Assembly: GCA_028803175.1 (NCBI GenBank)
Contig: JARBCG010000042.1
Location: 1-35,043, forward strand
Length of the DNA: 35,043 nucleotides
Direction: 5' to 3'
Source of the DNA: Wolbachia sp.
GTDB taxonomy: Bacteria > Pseudomonadota > Alphaproteobacteria > Rickettsiales > Anaplasmataceae
Below are positions 25,135 to 32,968 of the stretch, piece by piece (the stretch's first letter is position 1; every line of letters begins with the position of its first letter). The notes below the pieces were generated by a model. It saw only the letters and a list, made by a program, of their open reading frames with translations, was not told where the DNA came from and did no database searches. Position numbers and translations under genes: made by a program.

Positions 25135-25986
25135 CTATCTTTTTACAAAGATTTTATCGGTAATACGCATATCTATTATACTCCAGTCATTGAGTGAAAA
25201 ATCGGTTATATTTTGTAAGCGGTTTAAGTAATCCCATGCACTATGAGGATTATCTTCAGGAAGTTTTACTGTAAGACCACTATCAAGAATGACATTCCAT
25301 CGTCTATTTCCTACAAAAACAAATAAAGAAACCTGCTCACTTAATTGAGTTTTGCTTTCTAATATATCTTTAACAAATTTTAGATTTGATAGTGAATTTT
25401 GTCCTAAAATTACAACAAGAGTATTTATTAGATCCATTTCTTCTTTCATTCCAGTACTTCGATCCTGAGATCCATCATGGATTCCAGCGTCATGCGCTGA
25501 AATGACACGGGAGTTGGTTGTTGAATAATTATCTATGATTATTTTACCTTCAGAATCAATTATTGATGCTTTATCATTATCTTTCCAGATAGCAAATGGT
25601 TTATGTTCATCTATATTAATGTGTAGAGTATTAGGTAAAACTCTATGAATTCTCACATCTTTTATCCACTTACTTATAGGTTTCACATTACTTGAAAGTT
25701 TTGAAAGAGATACATGCATTATTAGTTGTGTTCTATCTATTAGATCCAAGATATCTTTTTTGTCTGTGAATTTGTTACCAGTAATAACCACTTTATTAAT
25801 TGTGAATCCACTGCTGAGTAATAAATTAGATGTGTACTCATTACACAAAGTAAAGTAGTAATTTAAGCGGTTAATTATTTTGTCAAATGAACTATAAATT
25901 ACCAATGTGAGAAAAAGTGACATAGCAATAACCAAAGCACATTTGCGTAAAAAACGTCTTTGGCTTCTAGCAATATTGTTCAACAT
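25135..25986 (-). CDS. ftsQ: Cell division protein FtsQ with an in-frame palindromic insert
   Basis: Bitopic divisome protein linking early and late division proteins. The 283-aa product has a cytoplasmic Arg/Lys-rich tail, one transmembrane helix (about residues 17-31), a POTRA domain (FTINKVVITGNKFTDKKDIL, 61-80; VRIHRVLPNTLHINIDEHKP, 111-130; then FAIW), and a beta domain with SIIDSEGKII (141-150) and NRRWNVILDSGLTVKLPED. Residues about 158-182 (SRVISAHDAGIHDGSQDRST region) are an extra loop encoded by a palindromic repeat. It starts 1 nt after ddl, the classic ddl-ftsQ order of the division-cell wall cluster. Confidence 0.88.
   Translation of the reverse strand: MLNNIARSQRRFLRKCALVIAMSLFLTLVIYSSFDKIINRLNYYFTLCNEYTSNLLLSSGFTINKVVITGNKFTDKKDILDLIDRTQLIMHVSLSKLSSNVKPISKWIKDVRIHRVLPNTLHINIDEHKPFAIWKDNDKASIIDSEGKIIIDNYSTTNSRVISAHDAGIHDGSQDRSTGMKEEMDLINTLVVILGQNSLSNLKFVKDILESKTQLSEQVSLFVFVGNRRWNVILDSGLTVKLPEDNPHSAWDYLNRLQNITDFSLNDWSIIDMRITDKIFVKR
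25446..25506. repeat. Palindromic element inside ftsQ
   Basis: ATTCCAGCG at 25481-25489 pairs with CGCTGAAAT at 25495-25503 over a TCATG loop with one mismatch, followed by GACA; a further TCATTCCAGTACTTCG piece precedes it at 25446. Same repeat type as in murD and ccmF, translated in frame. Confidence 0.7.
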
Positions 25987-26916
25987 CTATTCGATTTCTA
26001 CATTCTCTTGCTGTAAACTGTCTTCTACAATAGCTTCAACTAACTCATTAAAGTCCATTCCTTTTGCTAACTTGGCGATTTTTGGCACCAATGACAACTC
26101 AGTAAACCCAGGATGTGTGTTGATTTCTAACATTTTTAAAGTGTTATTTTTAGGATTATAACAAAAATCTGAACGAGAAATAGTTTTGCATCCTAAAAAT
26201 CGGTGAACTTTCAACGCATATTCCAGAGTCATTCGATATATGTCATTTGGAATTTCAGCAGGAAATATGTGCTCTGTAAACCCATTTGTATATTTTGCTT
26301 CATAATCATAAAATTTATTTTTTGGCCGTATTTCTATAGTGCCGATAGCTTCATCAAGTAATACAGCGGTGTGTAATTCCATACCTGGAATATATTCTTC
26401 TACAATCATTTTCTTCATAATATTGTTATTATAGTCACCTTTTAGTTTTAAGTAATCCACATATGAAAAGATAACATGTACTCCTATGCTTGATCCTTCA
26501 TTAATTTGCTTTAAGACATATTGATAATCAATTTTAATGTTATTTTTTAGTATATTCTCTCGGCTAATTACGTAACCTTTTGGAGTATCAATGTTTAGTG
26601 AATGGAATATATGCTTTGACATTACTTTATTCATAGCAATAGCATAGGCCATAACTCCAGAGCGTGTATATTTTATCCACAAAACCTCGAGCAAACCTTG
26701 AACGCAGCCATCTTCTCCATAAGGTCCATGCAGAGCAATAAAAGCAAGAGATGGATTAATTTTCTTAAGTTTTTCAGCAATATTTCTATCAACATCTATT
26801 TCTATTGCATTATATGGTAGATTATCCAGTGCTTTTTTTACAGCTTTACCACTCGTAAGTGATATTTCTCTTTCACGGGAAAGCCCGCCGCTTAAAATCG
26901 CTATAGTTGAGGTCAT
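25987..26916 (-). CDS. ddl: D-alanine--D-alanine ligase
   Basis: ATP-grasp enzyme forming the D-Ala-D-Ala terminus of peptidoglycan precursors. I place the start at 26916 (MTSTIAILSGGLSREREISL, 309 aa), because the family begins just before this glycine-rich motif; the frame is open to an ATG at 26952 that would add 12 residues. Further motifs are ALHGPYGEDGCVQGLLEVLW, GVMAYAIAMNKVMSKHIF, INEGSSIGVHVI, and the C-terminal MLEINTHPGFTELSLVPKIA that binds Mg and the second D-Ala. Lipid II machinery persists in Wolbachia, consistent with murD and ftsQ here. Confidence 0.92.
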   Translation of the reverse strand: MTSTIAILSGGLSREREISLTSGKAVKKALDNLPYNAIEIDVDRNIAEKLKKINPSLAFIALHGPYGEDGCVQGLLEVLWIKYTRSGVMAYAIAMNKVMSKHIFHSLNIDTPKGYVISRENILKNNIKIDYQYVLKQINEGSSIGVHVIFSYVDYLKLKGDYNNNIMKKMIVEEYIPGMELHTAVLLDEAIGTIEIRPKNKFYDYEAKYTNGFTEHIFPAEIPNDIYRMTLEYALKVHRFLGCKTISRSDFCYNPKNNTLKMLEINTHPGFTELSLVPKIAKLAKGMDFNELVEAIVEDSLQQENVEIE

Positions 26917-27024
26917 AGATACTACATTATATTTTTTACATAGCATACGCAAAAGATGCTCTTAGTTTCAATAGATTTTTGTTATCATGAAAAAAATGAG
27001 AAACTTAAAAAATATAAATTTATG

Positions 27025-27054
27025 TTGACATGCTATATTCCTTTCTAGTATTAG
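27025..27054 (+). promoter_or_regulatory. Promoter for the small-gene cluster
   Basis: Perfect TTGACA at 27025-27030 and TATTAG at 27049-27054 with an 18-nt spacer. The strong ribosome binding site AAGGAGAG (27071-27078) stands 4 nt before the ATG at 27083. Confidence 0.5.
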
Positions 27055-27082
27055 CATTTCATTAAATCAAAAGGAGAGCTTT

Positions 27083-27386
27083 ATGACTGGTGATTCACAT
27101 TACGTTGTGTCTGCAGGTTCAACTCAAATCAATAAATCAAATACTAAAGCAAAGCCTCATGTTAGAAAGACTCGTGTTTGTAATCGTGTAACTTATGAAA
27201 AAGCATTGGATAGCTTTACTAATCCTTCTTCGGAGAAAAGTAAATATATTGGGTATTTTTTTTGATGAAGCGGATGAAGAGACTAAAAAAATCATTGATC
27301 TGAAAAAAACGGAATTGCTAATTATGCACATTCTAGCACTTAAGAAAAGCAGGGACGGTTGCTGCATGGATACGGTTAAAAGATAA
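27083..27386 (+). pseudogene. Unrecognised small gene interrupted at a run of eight T
   Basis: From ATG at 27083 a 60-codon frame reads MTGDSHYVVSAGSTQINKSN and ends in YIGYFF at a TGA right after T8 (27256-27263). Removing one T joins it to an open continuation DEADEETKKIIDLKKTELLI then MHILALKKSRD to a TAA at 27386, giving 100 aa. The joined protein is basic in the first half (KAKPHVRKTRVCNR) and helical and charged afterwards. I recognise no family. Promoter and ribosome binding site are well preserved, so it may be a recent frameshift, a sequencing error at the homopolymer, or a gene rescued by polymerase slippage on the T run. Confidence 0.5.
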
Positions 27387-27402
27387 TAAATGAGGATTAA
27401 AA

Positions 27403-27684
27403 ATTGATAATTCATTTCTTAGTAAACCTTGCACGGCTAGTGATTTGAAAATTACATCTCTTGTATTGTTGGCATCTGAGGAAGAAATAAGAGGATTACG
27501 CGTATCATTAGATGAGAATAAAGCGCGGCTCTATGAAATAATAAACTGGTCTTATAACATTACATTTAACTGGAAAGTGGATGAAAAAGACTGTAGCATA
27601 ACTGTGAATGTTAGTAGTGATGGTAAGGTAAATTGTAGTAACCCAAGTGTTGGTTTAACTTACGAAGATCTAAAGAAAAATTGA
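27403..27684 (+). CDS. Hypothetical protein with uncertain start
   Basis: An open frame encoding SEEEIRGLRVSLDENKARLY, an aromatic-rich beta-like stretch INWSYNITFNWKVDEKD, CSITVNVSSDGKVNCSNPSV and ending YEDLKKN. No ATG is in a sensible position. A GAGG at 27392-27395 sits 7 nt before an ATT codon at 27403, which would give 93 aa beginning (I)DNSFLSKPCTASDLK; a TTG at 27445 gives 79 aa without a good ribosome binding site. ATT may be a mutated ATG. Family unknown. The stop overlaps a TTG that opens the next frame, so both may be one gene split by an indel in an A run at 27675-27679. Confidence 0.4.
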   Translation: MDNSFLSKPCTASDLKITSLVLLASEEEIRGLRVSLDENKARLYEIINWSYNITFNWKVDEKDCSITVNVSSDGKVNCSNPSVGLTYEDLKKN

Positions 27685-27881
27685 GCTGTAAATTAGTTAA
27701 GTTAGATTTAAGTTTACAGAAAGCTAGTGAACAAGTAACAATAGCTACTCCGCCACAAACAAATTTAATAACTCCTGGAGCAAGTCAAGTTGGTACAAAG
27801 GAAAAATTAGCTGGTAATCTTTTTAGGTCTATCGGATGTGTGTTTTGCTCATTAGGCTTTTATATAGTCGTGCTATCTTGA
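27681..27881 (+). CDS. Hypothetical protein with C-terminal hydrophobic segment, or 3' part of the preceding gene
   Basis: A 66-codon frame from TTG at 27681 (overlapping the previous stop as TTGA). It reads SCKLVKLDLSLQKASEQVTI, a Pro/Thr-rich linker ATPPQTNLITPGASQ, and ends in a likely transmembrane helix within SIGCVFCSLGFYIVVLS. With one extra A in the run just upstream, it fuses in frame to the preceding frame to make a protein of about 160 aa. Either a coupled small gene or the membrane-anchored end of a frameshifted gene; function unknown. Confidence 0.35.
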   Translation: MSCKLVKLDLSLQKASEQVTIATPPQTNLITPGASQVGTKEKLAGNLFRSIGCVFCSLGFYIVVLS

Positions 27882-27963
27882 TATCTTTTTCTTGTTATTT
27901 AATCTTCCTTCTTCATCTAGTAAGTTGTTTCCAGCTTAATCTTTTATCCGTTATATTTATTTC

Positions 27964-28016
27964 CTGGCACAACAACTTAAGTGCCAAGTTCCAGCATCAA
28001 AGCGCTAAAGTGACAC
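27964..28016. repeat. Degenerate intergenic palindromic repeat
   Basis: TGGCAC at 27965-27970 pairs with GTGCCA at 27981-27986; directly after it, TTCCAGC...GCGCTAAAGTGACA at 27989-28014 resembles an eroded copy of the TTCCAGC repeat seen in murD, ccmF and ftsQ, with several mismatches. No gene is visible in 27882-28075. Confidence 0.4.
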
Positions 28017-28075
28017 CAATGGTTGACACCTTATGTTCGCGTTCAATTTAATGTTTGTAAAGCTGTACAGTAACG

Positions 28076-28149
28076 CGGGAGTGATGAGATTTGAACTCAC
28101 GACCTCATGCGTGACAGGCATGCGCTCTAACCAGCTGAGCTACACCCCC
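28076..28149 (-). tRNA. tRNA-Asp (GTC)
   Basis: The minus strand folds as a complete 74-nt cloverleaf: acceptor GGGGGTG/CACTCCC (one G-U), D stem GCTC/GAGC, anticodon stem CATGC/GCATG around loop CTGTCAC with anticodon GTC, T stem GTGAG/CTCAT with loop TTCAAAT, discriminator G. CCA is not encoded. Confidence 0.96.
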
Positions 28150-28162
28150 CACATTTATTTTA

Positions 28163-28191
28163 AAGTTAATAAACATACCACTGTTTGTCAA
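28163..28191 (-). promoter_or_regulatory. Promoter for tRNA-Asp
   Basis: On the minus strand TTGACA (28191-28186) and TAACTT (28168-28163) are 17 nt apart, ending 13 nt before the tRNA 5' end, the distance expected for initiation just upstream of the tRNA. Confidence 0.45.
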
Positions 28192-28316
28192 CATTTTTTG
28201 TTTGCACTACGCTATCTTTTCCATTACCATGTAGATGATTCAATTTCACACATGGCTTACACAAGTAGTCCCATTAGGGTTGTGCCATGGAGGGTAAACT
28301 ATTTGGAGGAGTAAGT

Positions 28317-29159
28317 ATGGTAAATTTGCCTGAAGTCACTGTACGTGAACTAGCTGGTGCTGGTGTACATTTTGGCCACAAGACTAGTCGCTGGAATGCA
28401 AAAATGGCTCCGTATATATATGGAGTACATCAAGAGAATCATATACATATAATTGATTTACGAACAACTTTGCCATTGTTAAAAGCTGCTATGAATGCTT
28501 TGTATGATGTTGCATCTCAAGGTGGTCGTATCTTATTTGTTGGTACAAAATTTCAAGCTTTAGATATAATTGCAGGTGAAGCAATTCGCTGTGGTCAGTA
28601 TTATGTAAATCACCGTTGGCTTGGCGGTATGCTTACTAATTGGGGTACTGTTTCTTCTTCCATAAAAACTTTAACACAATACGAAAAAATATTGAGTGAT
28701 GAGGACAGCGCTTTAACAAAGAAAGAGTTAGGAAATATTGATAAGAAGAAGCAAAAGCTTGATAAAACATTAGGAGGCATTAGAGAAATGGGGGCAATTC
28801 CAGATATCGTATTCATTATTGATACTAATAAAGAACATATTGCGGTTAAGGAAGCTAAAAAACTAGGTATTCCCATTGTTGCAATAGTTGATACTAATTC
28901 TAACCCAGATGGTATTACTTATCCTGTACCAGGAAATGATGACTCAAGAAAATCAATAGAGCTTTATTGTAAGTTAGCTGCTGATTCTATATTAGCTGGA
29001 ATAGAGTCTGATTTAGCAAAGTCTGGGGTTAAGATTGATGATATCAAGGGTAGTGAATTTATTAAAGATAAATCAGAAAAAGATGATGGTATTGTACAAA
29101 CTAAAAAAAGGCGTAGTAAAATTTATAAGGAAAGCGATGATGGAGGTGATAACGAATGA
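28317..29159 (+). CDS. rpsB: 30S ribosomal protein S2
   Basis: Small-subunit ribosomal protein. The start at 28317 is chosen because GGAGGA lies 6 nt upstream and the protein then begins MVNLPEVTVRELAGAGVHFG, the normal S2 N-terminus; the frame is open from an ATG at 28287. The 280-aa product has HKTSRWNAKMAPYIYGV near 22-38, FVGTKFQA near 75-82, VNHRWLGGMLTNW near 100-112, and PDIVFIIDTNKEHIAVKEAK. A charged C-terminal extension exceeds the E. coli length. The stop overlaps the tsf start in ATGA. Confidence 0.97.
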   Translation: MVNLPEVTVRELAGAGVHFGHKTSRWNAKMAPYIYGVHQENHIHIIDLRTTLPLLKAAMNALYDVASQGGRILFVGTKFQALDIIAGEAIRCGQYYVNHRWLGGMLTNWGTVSSSIKTLTQYEKILSDEDSALTKKELGNIDKKKQKLDKTLGGIREMGAIPDIVFIIDTNKEHIAVKEAKKLGIPIVAIVDTNSNPDGITYPVPGNDDSRKSIELYCKLAADSILAGIESDLAKSGVKIDDIKGSEFIKDKSEKDDGIVQTKKRRSKIYKESDDGGDNE

Positions 29160-30019
29160 AAATAAGCGCAGATAATATAAGGGAGTTACGTGATAGAACA
29201 GGGCTTGGTTTAGGTGATTGCAAAAAAGCGCTAGAGGAGTGTGGTGGTGATATTGATAAGGCAGTTGATAAATTACGTGTTGTAGGGCTTGCTAAAGCTG
29301 GTAAAAAGTCTGATAGAGTGGCTTCAGATGGGTTAATTGCTATGCATTTGACTGAAAATAGTGGTGTATTAGTTGAAATCAACTGTGAAACTGATTTTGT
29401 TACCCGAAATGAAAAGTTTGTAGAGTTAGTTTCAAATTTAGCCTTACTTGCTTGTAGGGAACGTTGTACAAGTGTAGGTAACCTAAAAAGTGTTAAATAT
29501 GAAGGTATTGGTACGGTACGAGAGGCAATAATGAACTGTAGTTCAGTGCTTGGTGAGAGGTTAGAGTTAGGCAAGATTTGTTATTTGGAAGCTAAAAATG
29601 GAATTGTTGCAGGTTATGTACACGGTTCTACATCTAATTTAGGTAAAATAGGTGCTTTAGTTGCACTTGAGTCATCTGGTAATAAGGTAAAGTTACAAGA
29701 GATTGGAAAACAGATCGCAATGCACATAGTTGCTATGAAGCCTGAAGCTTTTTCTATAGGTGATTTGGATCAAGAGAAATTAAATAAAGAACGTTCTGTA
29801 ATTGAAGAACATATAAGTAGCTTAAATAAACCTGAAGAGGTAGCAAAAAAGATAGCAGATGGTCGTATGGCGAAATATTATGAAGAAGTTGTTTTATTAG
29901 AGCAAAAATTTATAAAAGATGATAAGATGAAAGTTTCTGATTTTATCAAGTCAAGTGAATCAAACTTAAGTTGTTCTATTGCTTTATCTAGCTATAAATT
30001 ACTTGTTTTAGGCAATTAA
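29156..30019 (+). CDS. tsf: Elongation factor Ts
   Basis: Nucleotide exchange factor for EF-Tu. The 287-aa protein has the N-terminal UBA-like domain (IRELRDRTGLGLGDCKKALE near 8-27, GGDIDKAVDKLR near 29-40) and the core VEINCETDFVTRNEKF near 73-88, the contact region for EF-Tu, and VAMKPEAF near 190. Length is normal for the family. Starts on the 4-nt overlap with rpsB and is followed 7 nt later by pyrH. Confidence 0.97.
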   Translation: MKISADNIRELRDRTGLGLGDCKKALEECGGDIDKAVDKLRVVGLAKAGKKSDRVASDGLIAMHLTENSGVLVEINCETDFVTRNEKFVELVSNLALLACRERCTSVGNLKSVKYEGIGTVREAIMNCSSVLGERLELGKICYLEAKNGIVAGYVHGSTSNLGKIGALVALESSGNKVKLQEIGKQIAMHIVAMKPEAFSIGDLDQEKLNKERSVIEEHISSLNKPEEVAKKIADGRMAKYYEEVVLLEQKFIKDDKMKVSDFIKSSESNLSCSIALSSYKLLVLGN

Positions 30020-30026
30020 CCAAAAG

Positions 30027-30767
30027 ATGGTTACTCTGAAGGATGAAGAAAGCAAGGTAAAATACTCTAGGGTGTTGTTTAAAATTTCTGGTGAAGCTTT
30101 AATGGGTTCAAAGCAATTTGGTCACGATATGGAAGTGATAAATCAATTATCCAAAGAGATAGCTAAAGTTTGTAGGCTTGGGGTCCAAGTATGTATTGTT
30201 GTTGGTGGTGGTAACATTTTTCGTGGTGCATCTGCTTCTTCGAGTGGTTGTGAAAGAGCAGGTAGTGACTATATTGGAATGCTCGCAACTATAATTAATG
30301 CTTTAATTTTGCAGAATTTTTTAGAAAAAAACTCTATAACTTCCAGGGTATTATCTGCTATATATATGTCTACAATATGTGAGCCTTATATTAGGAGAAA
30401 GGCTATTCGTCATTTGGAAAAAGGTAGAGTGGTAATCTTTGCAGCAGGAATAGGTAGTCCATTTTTTACTACAGACACAGCTGCGGCTTTACGTGCTGTT
30501 GAAATGAATTGTGATGTTATTCTAAAAGGTACACAAGTGAGTGGTGTATACTCTGCTGACCCAAAAGAGGATAAAAATGCCACAATGTATGGTAAAATTT
30601 CTTATGCAGAGGTATTAATTCAAGATTTAAAAGTAATGGATGCATCAGCCATTTCACTTGCACGCGAAAGTTCGATTCCAATTATAGTTTTTTCTTTAAA
30701 AGAAGAAGAAATAGTTAATATTATCATGGGTGGGGGTACTTATACTATAGTTTCAGATTCTAAATAA
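30027..30767 (+). CDS. pyrH: UMP kinase
   Basis: Hexameric amino-acid-kinase-fold enzyme phosphorylating UMP to UDP. The 246-aa product has VLFKISGEALMG near 16-27, CIVVGGGNIFRGA near 57-69, DYIGMLATIINAL near 80-92, FTTDTAAALRAVEMNCDVIL and GTQVSGVYSADPKEDKNA. All ligand regions are present. Conserved tsf-pyrH-frr order. It completes the pyrimidine route begun by pyrC and pyrD at the other end of the window. Confidence 0.97.
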   Translation: MVTLKDEESKVKYSRVLFKISGEALMGSKQFGHDMEVINQLSKEIAKVCRLGVQVCIVVGGGNIFRGASASSSGCERAGSDYIGMLATIINALILQNFLEKNSITSRVLSAIYMSTICEPYIRRKAIRHLEKGRVVIFAAGIGSPFFTTDTAAALRAVEMNCDVILKGTQVSGVYSADPKEDKNATMYGKISYAEVLIQDLKVMDASAISLARESSIPIIVFSLKEEEIVNIIMGGGTYTIVSDSK

Positions 30768-30778
30768 ATGGGTAATTT

Positions 30779-31336
30779 ATGTTAAACGAAATAAAAACTA
30801 AAACGAAAGATAGGATGTTAAAGACTATTCAGTCTTTTCATGATGACATTAAGGGTGTACGTACTGGAAGAGCTAGCTCATCACTACTTGATGGTATAGT
30901 TGTAAATATTTATGGTGGGCATCAAAAATTAAATCAAGTTTCAGGTGTTTCAGTTACAGATAATAAAACTTTATTAATTAAAGTTTGGGATGTTGGTGTT
31001 ATAGGTGAAGTGAAAAATGCCATATTAAATGCTAATTTGAGCTTAAATCCTATTATTGAAGGTAGTACCATACGTATAACACTTCCGGACTTAACACAAG
31101 AAACTCGTAAAAAATTAGTGAAATTGTTACATCAATTTGCTGAAAATGCGCGAATTGCAATTAGAAATATACGCAGGGATATTGTAGAAGAAATAGAAAA
31201 AATGAAGGAAAATAAAGAAGTCTCAGAAGATGAGTTCCACAATATCAAAAAAGAAGTACAAAATGTTACTGATGATAATATCAAAAAGATTGATAGTGAA
31301 TTATCCATTAAAGAGAAGGATATGCTGCATCACTAA
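30779..31336 (+). CDS. frr: Ribosome recycling factor
   Basis: With EF-G, splits post-termination ribosomes. The 185-aa product has the diagnostic DDIKGVRTGRASSSLLDGI near 22-40, VSVTDNKTLLIKVWDVGVIG near 59-78, IRITLPDLTQETRKKLVKL near 101-119, and ARIAIRNIRRDIVEEIEKMK near 127-146 of the long helical arm. Normal length. It directly abuts uppS. Confidence 0.97.
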   Translation: MLNEIKTKTKDRMLKTIQSFHDDIKGVRTGRASSSLLDGIVVNIYGGHQKLNQVSGVSVTDNKTLLIKVWDVGVIGEVKNAILNANLSLNPIIEGSTIRITLPDLTQETRKKLVKLLHQFAENARIAIRNIRRDIVEEIEKMKENKEVSEDEFHNIKKEVQNVTDDNIKKIDSELSIKEKDMLHH

Positions 31337-32041
31337 ATGATAAATGAATTAAATTTTGAGTCTCTACCAAAACATTTAGCAATTATTATGGATGGAAATG
31401 GTAGATGGGCAGGTAATCAAGGAAAAACAAAAATTGATGGTTATACAAAGGGTAGTGAGGTTGCATATGATATTGCTAAGTATTGTACAACTCTTACCAT
31501 ACCTTACTTAACTTTATATGCACTTTCTACGGAGAATTGGCTAAGGCCTAAGGATGAAACTGATAGTCTCCTTGATTTATTTTATTCTGTTTTAATAAGT
31601 GAAGATAAGATCAATTTTATCTGCAATTGCAATATTAAATTAAATTTTATTGGTAATCTCAGTTTATTGCCTGAGAGAATATTAGAACAAATGAGCAGAG
31701 TTGAGGAATTTACATGTAATAACAATGGTTTATCACTTACTATAGCGGTAAGTTATGGAGCAAAACAAGAGATTGTGCAAGCTGTCAGTTCTATTGTAAA
31801 AAATAATATTAGTTGTGTATCAGAAGATGAATTTAAAAAGTTCCTATATACTAAAGATCTTCCAGAATTAGATCTATTAATTCGAACTGGTGGAGAAAAA
31901 AGATTAAGCAACTTTTTATTATGGCAAGCAGCTTATGCAGAATTGTATTTCTGTGATACTTTATGGCCTGATTTTTCTTGCAAGCATCTCAATAAAGCGT
32001 TAAAAGAGTATGCAAAAAGGGAAAGAAAATATGGTAGATAA
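31337..32041 (+). CDS. uppS: Undecaprenyl diphosphate synthase (cis-prenyltransferase)
   Basis: Elongates farnesyl diphosphate to the lipid carrier for peptidoglycan precursors. The 234-aa product has HLAIIMDGNGRWA near 13-25 with the catalytic Asp19, YALSTENWLRP near 62-72, and DLLIRTGGEKRLSNFLLWQA then YAELYFCDTLWPDF near the C-terminus. It starts immediately after the frr stop and overlaps cdsA. The enzyme matches the retained lipid II pathway (murD, ddl, ftsQ). Confidence 0.96.
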   Translation: MINELNFESLPKHLAIIMDGNGRWAGNQGKTKIDGYTKGSEVAYDIAKYCTTLTIPYLTLYALSTENWLRPKDETDSLLDLFYSVLISEDKINFICNCNIKLNFIGNLSLLPERILEQMSRVEEFTCNNNGLSLTIAVSYGAKQEIVQAVSSIVKNNISCVSEDEFKKFLYTKDLPELDLLIRTGGEKRLSNFLLWQAAYAELYFCDTLWPDFSCKHLNKALKEYAKRERKYGR

Positions 32042-32657
32042 TAACTTTGCAGTCAGAATACTGTCTTCAATTGTAATACTACTCATATTTTCTTTTGCTA
32101 CATACTTTAGTGATTTATCATTCTACCTATTAATTTTTTCGATAGCGGTCTTGTCTTCCTTTGAGTGGTACAACTTAACACAAGGAAACAGAATTTTATA
32201 CATTTTTGCGTTATTATTGATCGCATTACCAAATGCTTCATTAATATATTTGTACAATCTTCCGCAGGGAAAACATGTATTAATATGGTTTATTTTAACT
32301 ATTTGGGGAATTGATATTGCTGCGTATCTATTTGGGAAAAATTTTGGTGGTCAAAAAATTTGTCCAGTGATTAGTCCTGGTAAAACTTGGTCTGGGCTCC
32401 TTGGTGCAGTCTTAGCTAGCGTAACACTCACAGTTTTTGGATCACTATTTTTTGGTCTATTTTCAATTCCTTACTCCCCTATCATTGGCTTAACACTTGC
32501 AATTGTAGCTCAGCTGGGAGATTTTACTGAATCACTTATAAAAAGAGCTCACGGTGTTAAAGATAGTTGCGGCATCATACCGGGTCACGGAGGAATTCTT
32601 GACCGCATGGATAGCTTTATTTTTACTGCTCCACTTGTTGCCATTTATATAAGTTAA
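32031..32657 (+). CDS. cdsA: Phosphatidate cytidylyltransferase
   Basis: Integral membrane enzyme making CDP-diacylglycerol from phosphatidate and CTP. I place the start at ATG 32031 (MVDNNFAVRILSSIVILL), overlapping the uppS stop, with GGGAAAG about 5 nt upstream; an ATG at 32010 is in frame but lies deeper in uppS. The 208-aa product has several hydrophobic helices, and the diagnostic C-terminal LIKRAHGVKDSCGIIPGHGG followed by ILDRMDS. It is shorter than the roughly 280-aa E. coli enzyme, missing N-terminal helices, while the catalytic end is complete. Confidence 0.93.
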   Translation: MVDNNFAVRILSSIVILLIFSFATYFSDLSFYLLIFSIAVLSSFEWYNLTQGNRILYIFALLLIALPNASLIYLYNLPQGKHVLIWFILTIWGIDIAAYLFGKNFGGQKICPVISPGKTWSGLLGAVLASVTLTVFGSLFFGLFSIPYSPIIGLTLAIVAQLGDFTESLIKRAHGVKDSCGIIPGHGGILDRMDSFIFTAPLVAIYIS

Positions 32658-32694
32658 AAGTTTTTTACCATAAATAAATTTTGGAAGAGATCCA

Positions 32695-32892
32695 TTATGT
32701 ATCCTCCTCAATTAGCTCTTCTTCGTTAACTAGCTCCACAGTGCAATCATGAACAAATGCCTTTTCGCAATAAGGACAAACTATTTCGCCTTCCTCTCCC
32801 ATGTCTAAATATATCATGGGATGACCAGAACCATCATCATTCTCATTACCATGACAACATACTTTCCTATTGTTAACTTTTACTTTTGACAC
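32695..32892 (-). CDS. Zinc-finger (CHCC type, NDUFS6-like) protein
   Basis: The 65-aa protein has the zinc-binding pattern Cys12/Cys13, His24 in GSGHPMIYLDM, and Cys39/Cys42 in IVCPYCEKAFVH, typical of the zf-CHCC family. In mitochondria the related NDUFS6 subunit belongs to respiratory complex I; in alphaproteobacteria such small proteins are thought to relate to complex I assembly, which is inference here. It has an acidic C-terminus. It is separated from coaD by a 76-nt gap and reads in the same direction. Confidence 0.85.
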   Translation of the reverse strand: MSKVKVNNRKVCCHGNENDDGSGHPMIYLDMGEEGEIVCPYCEKAFVHDCTVELVNEEELIEEDT

Positions 32893-32968
32893 GCTTCCCC
32901 TTATAATTTACAACATTTTATATATTCAATATACTCATTTAAGAATAAAAAACAATGAACACTGCAAT

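Noticed and set aside
27083..27881. Toxin-antitoxin system in the small-gene cluster.
   Set aside because: The size and order are suggestive, but no toxin or antitoxin motif is visible and both genes appear frameshifted.
29101..29574. 157-aa minus-strand frame opposite the rpsB-tsf junction.
   Set aside because: It covers the antisense of two conserved genes, is Ser/Pro/Thr-rich as expected of a shadow, and has no plausible start context.
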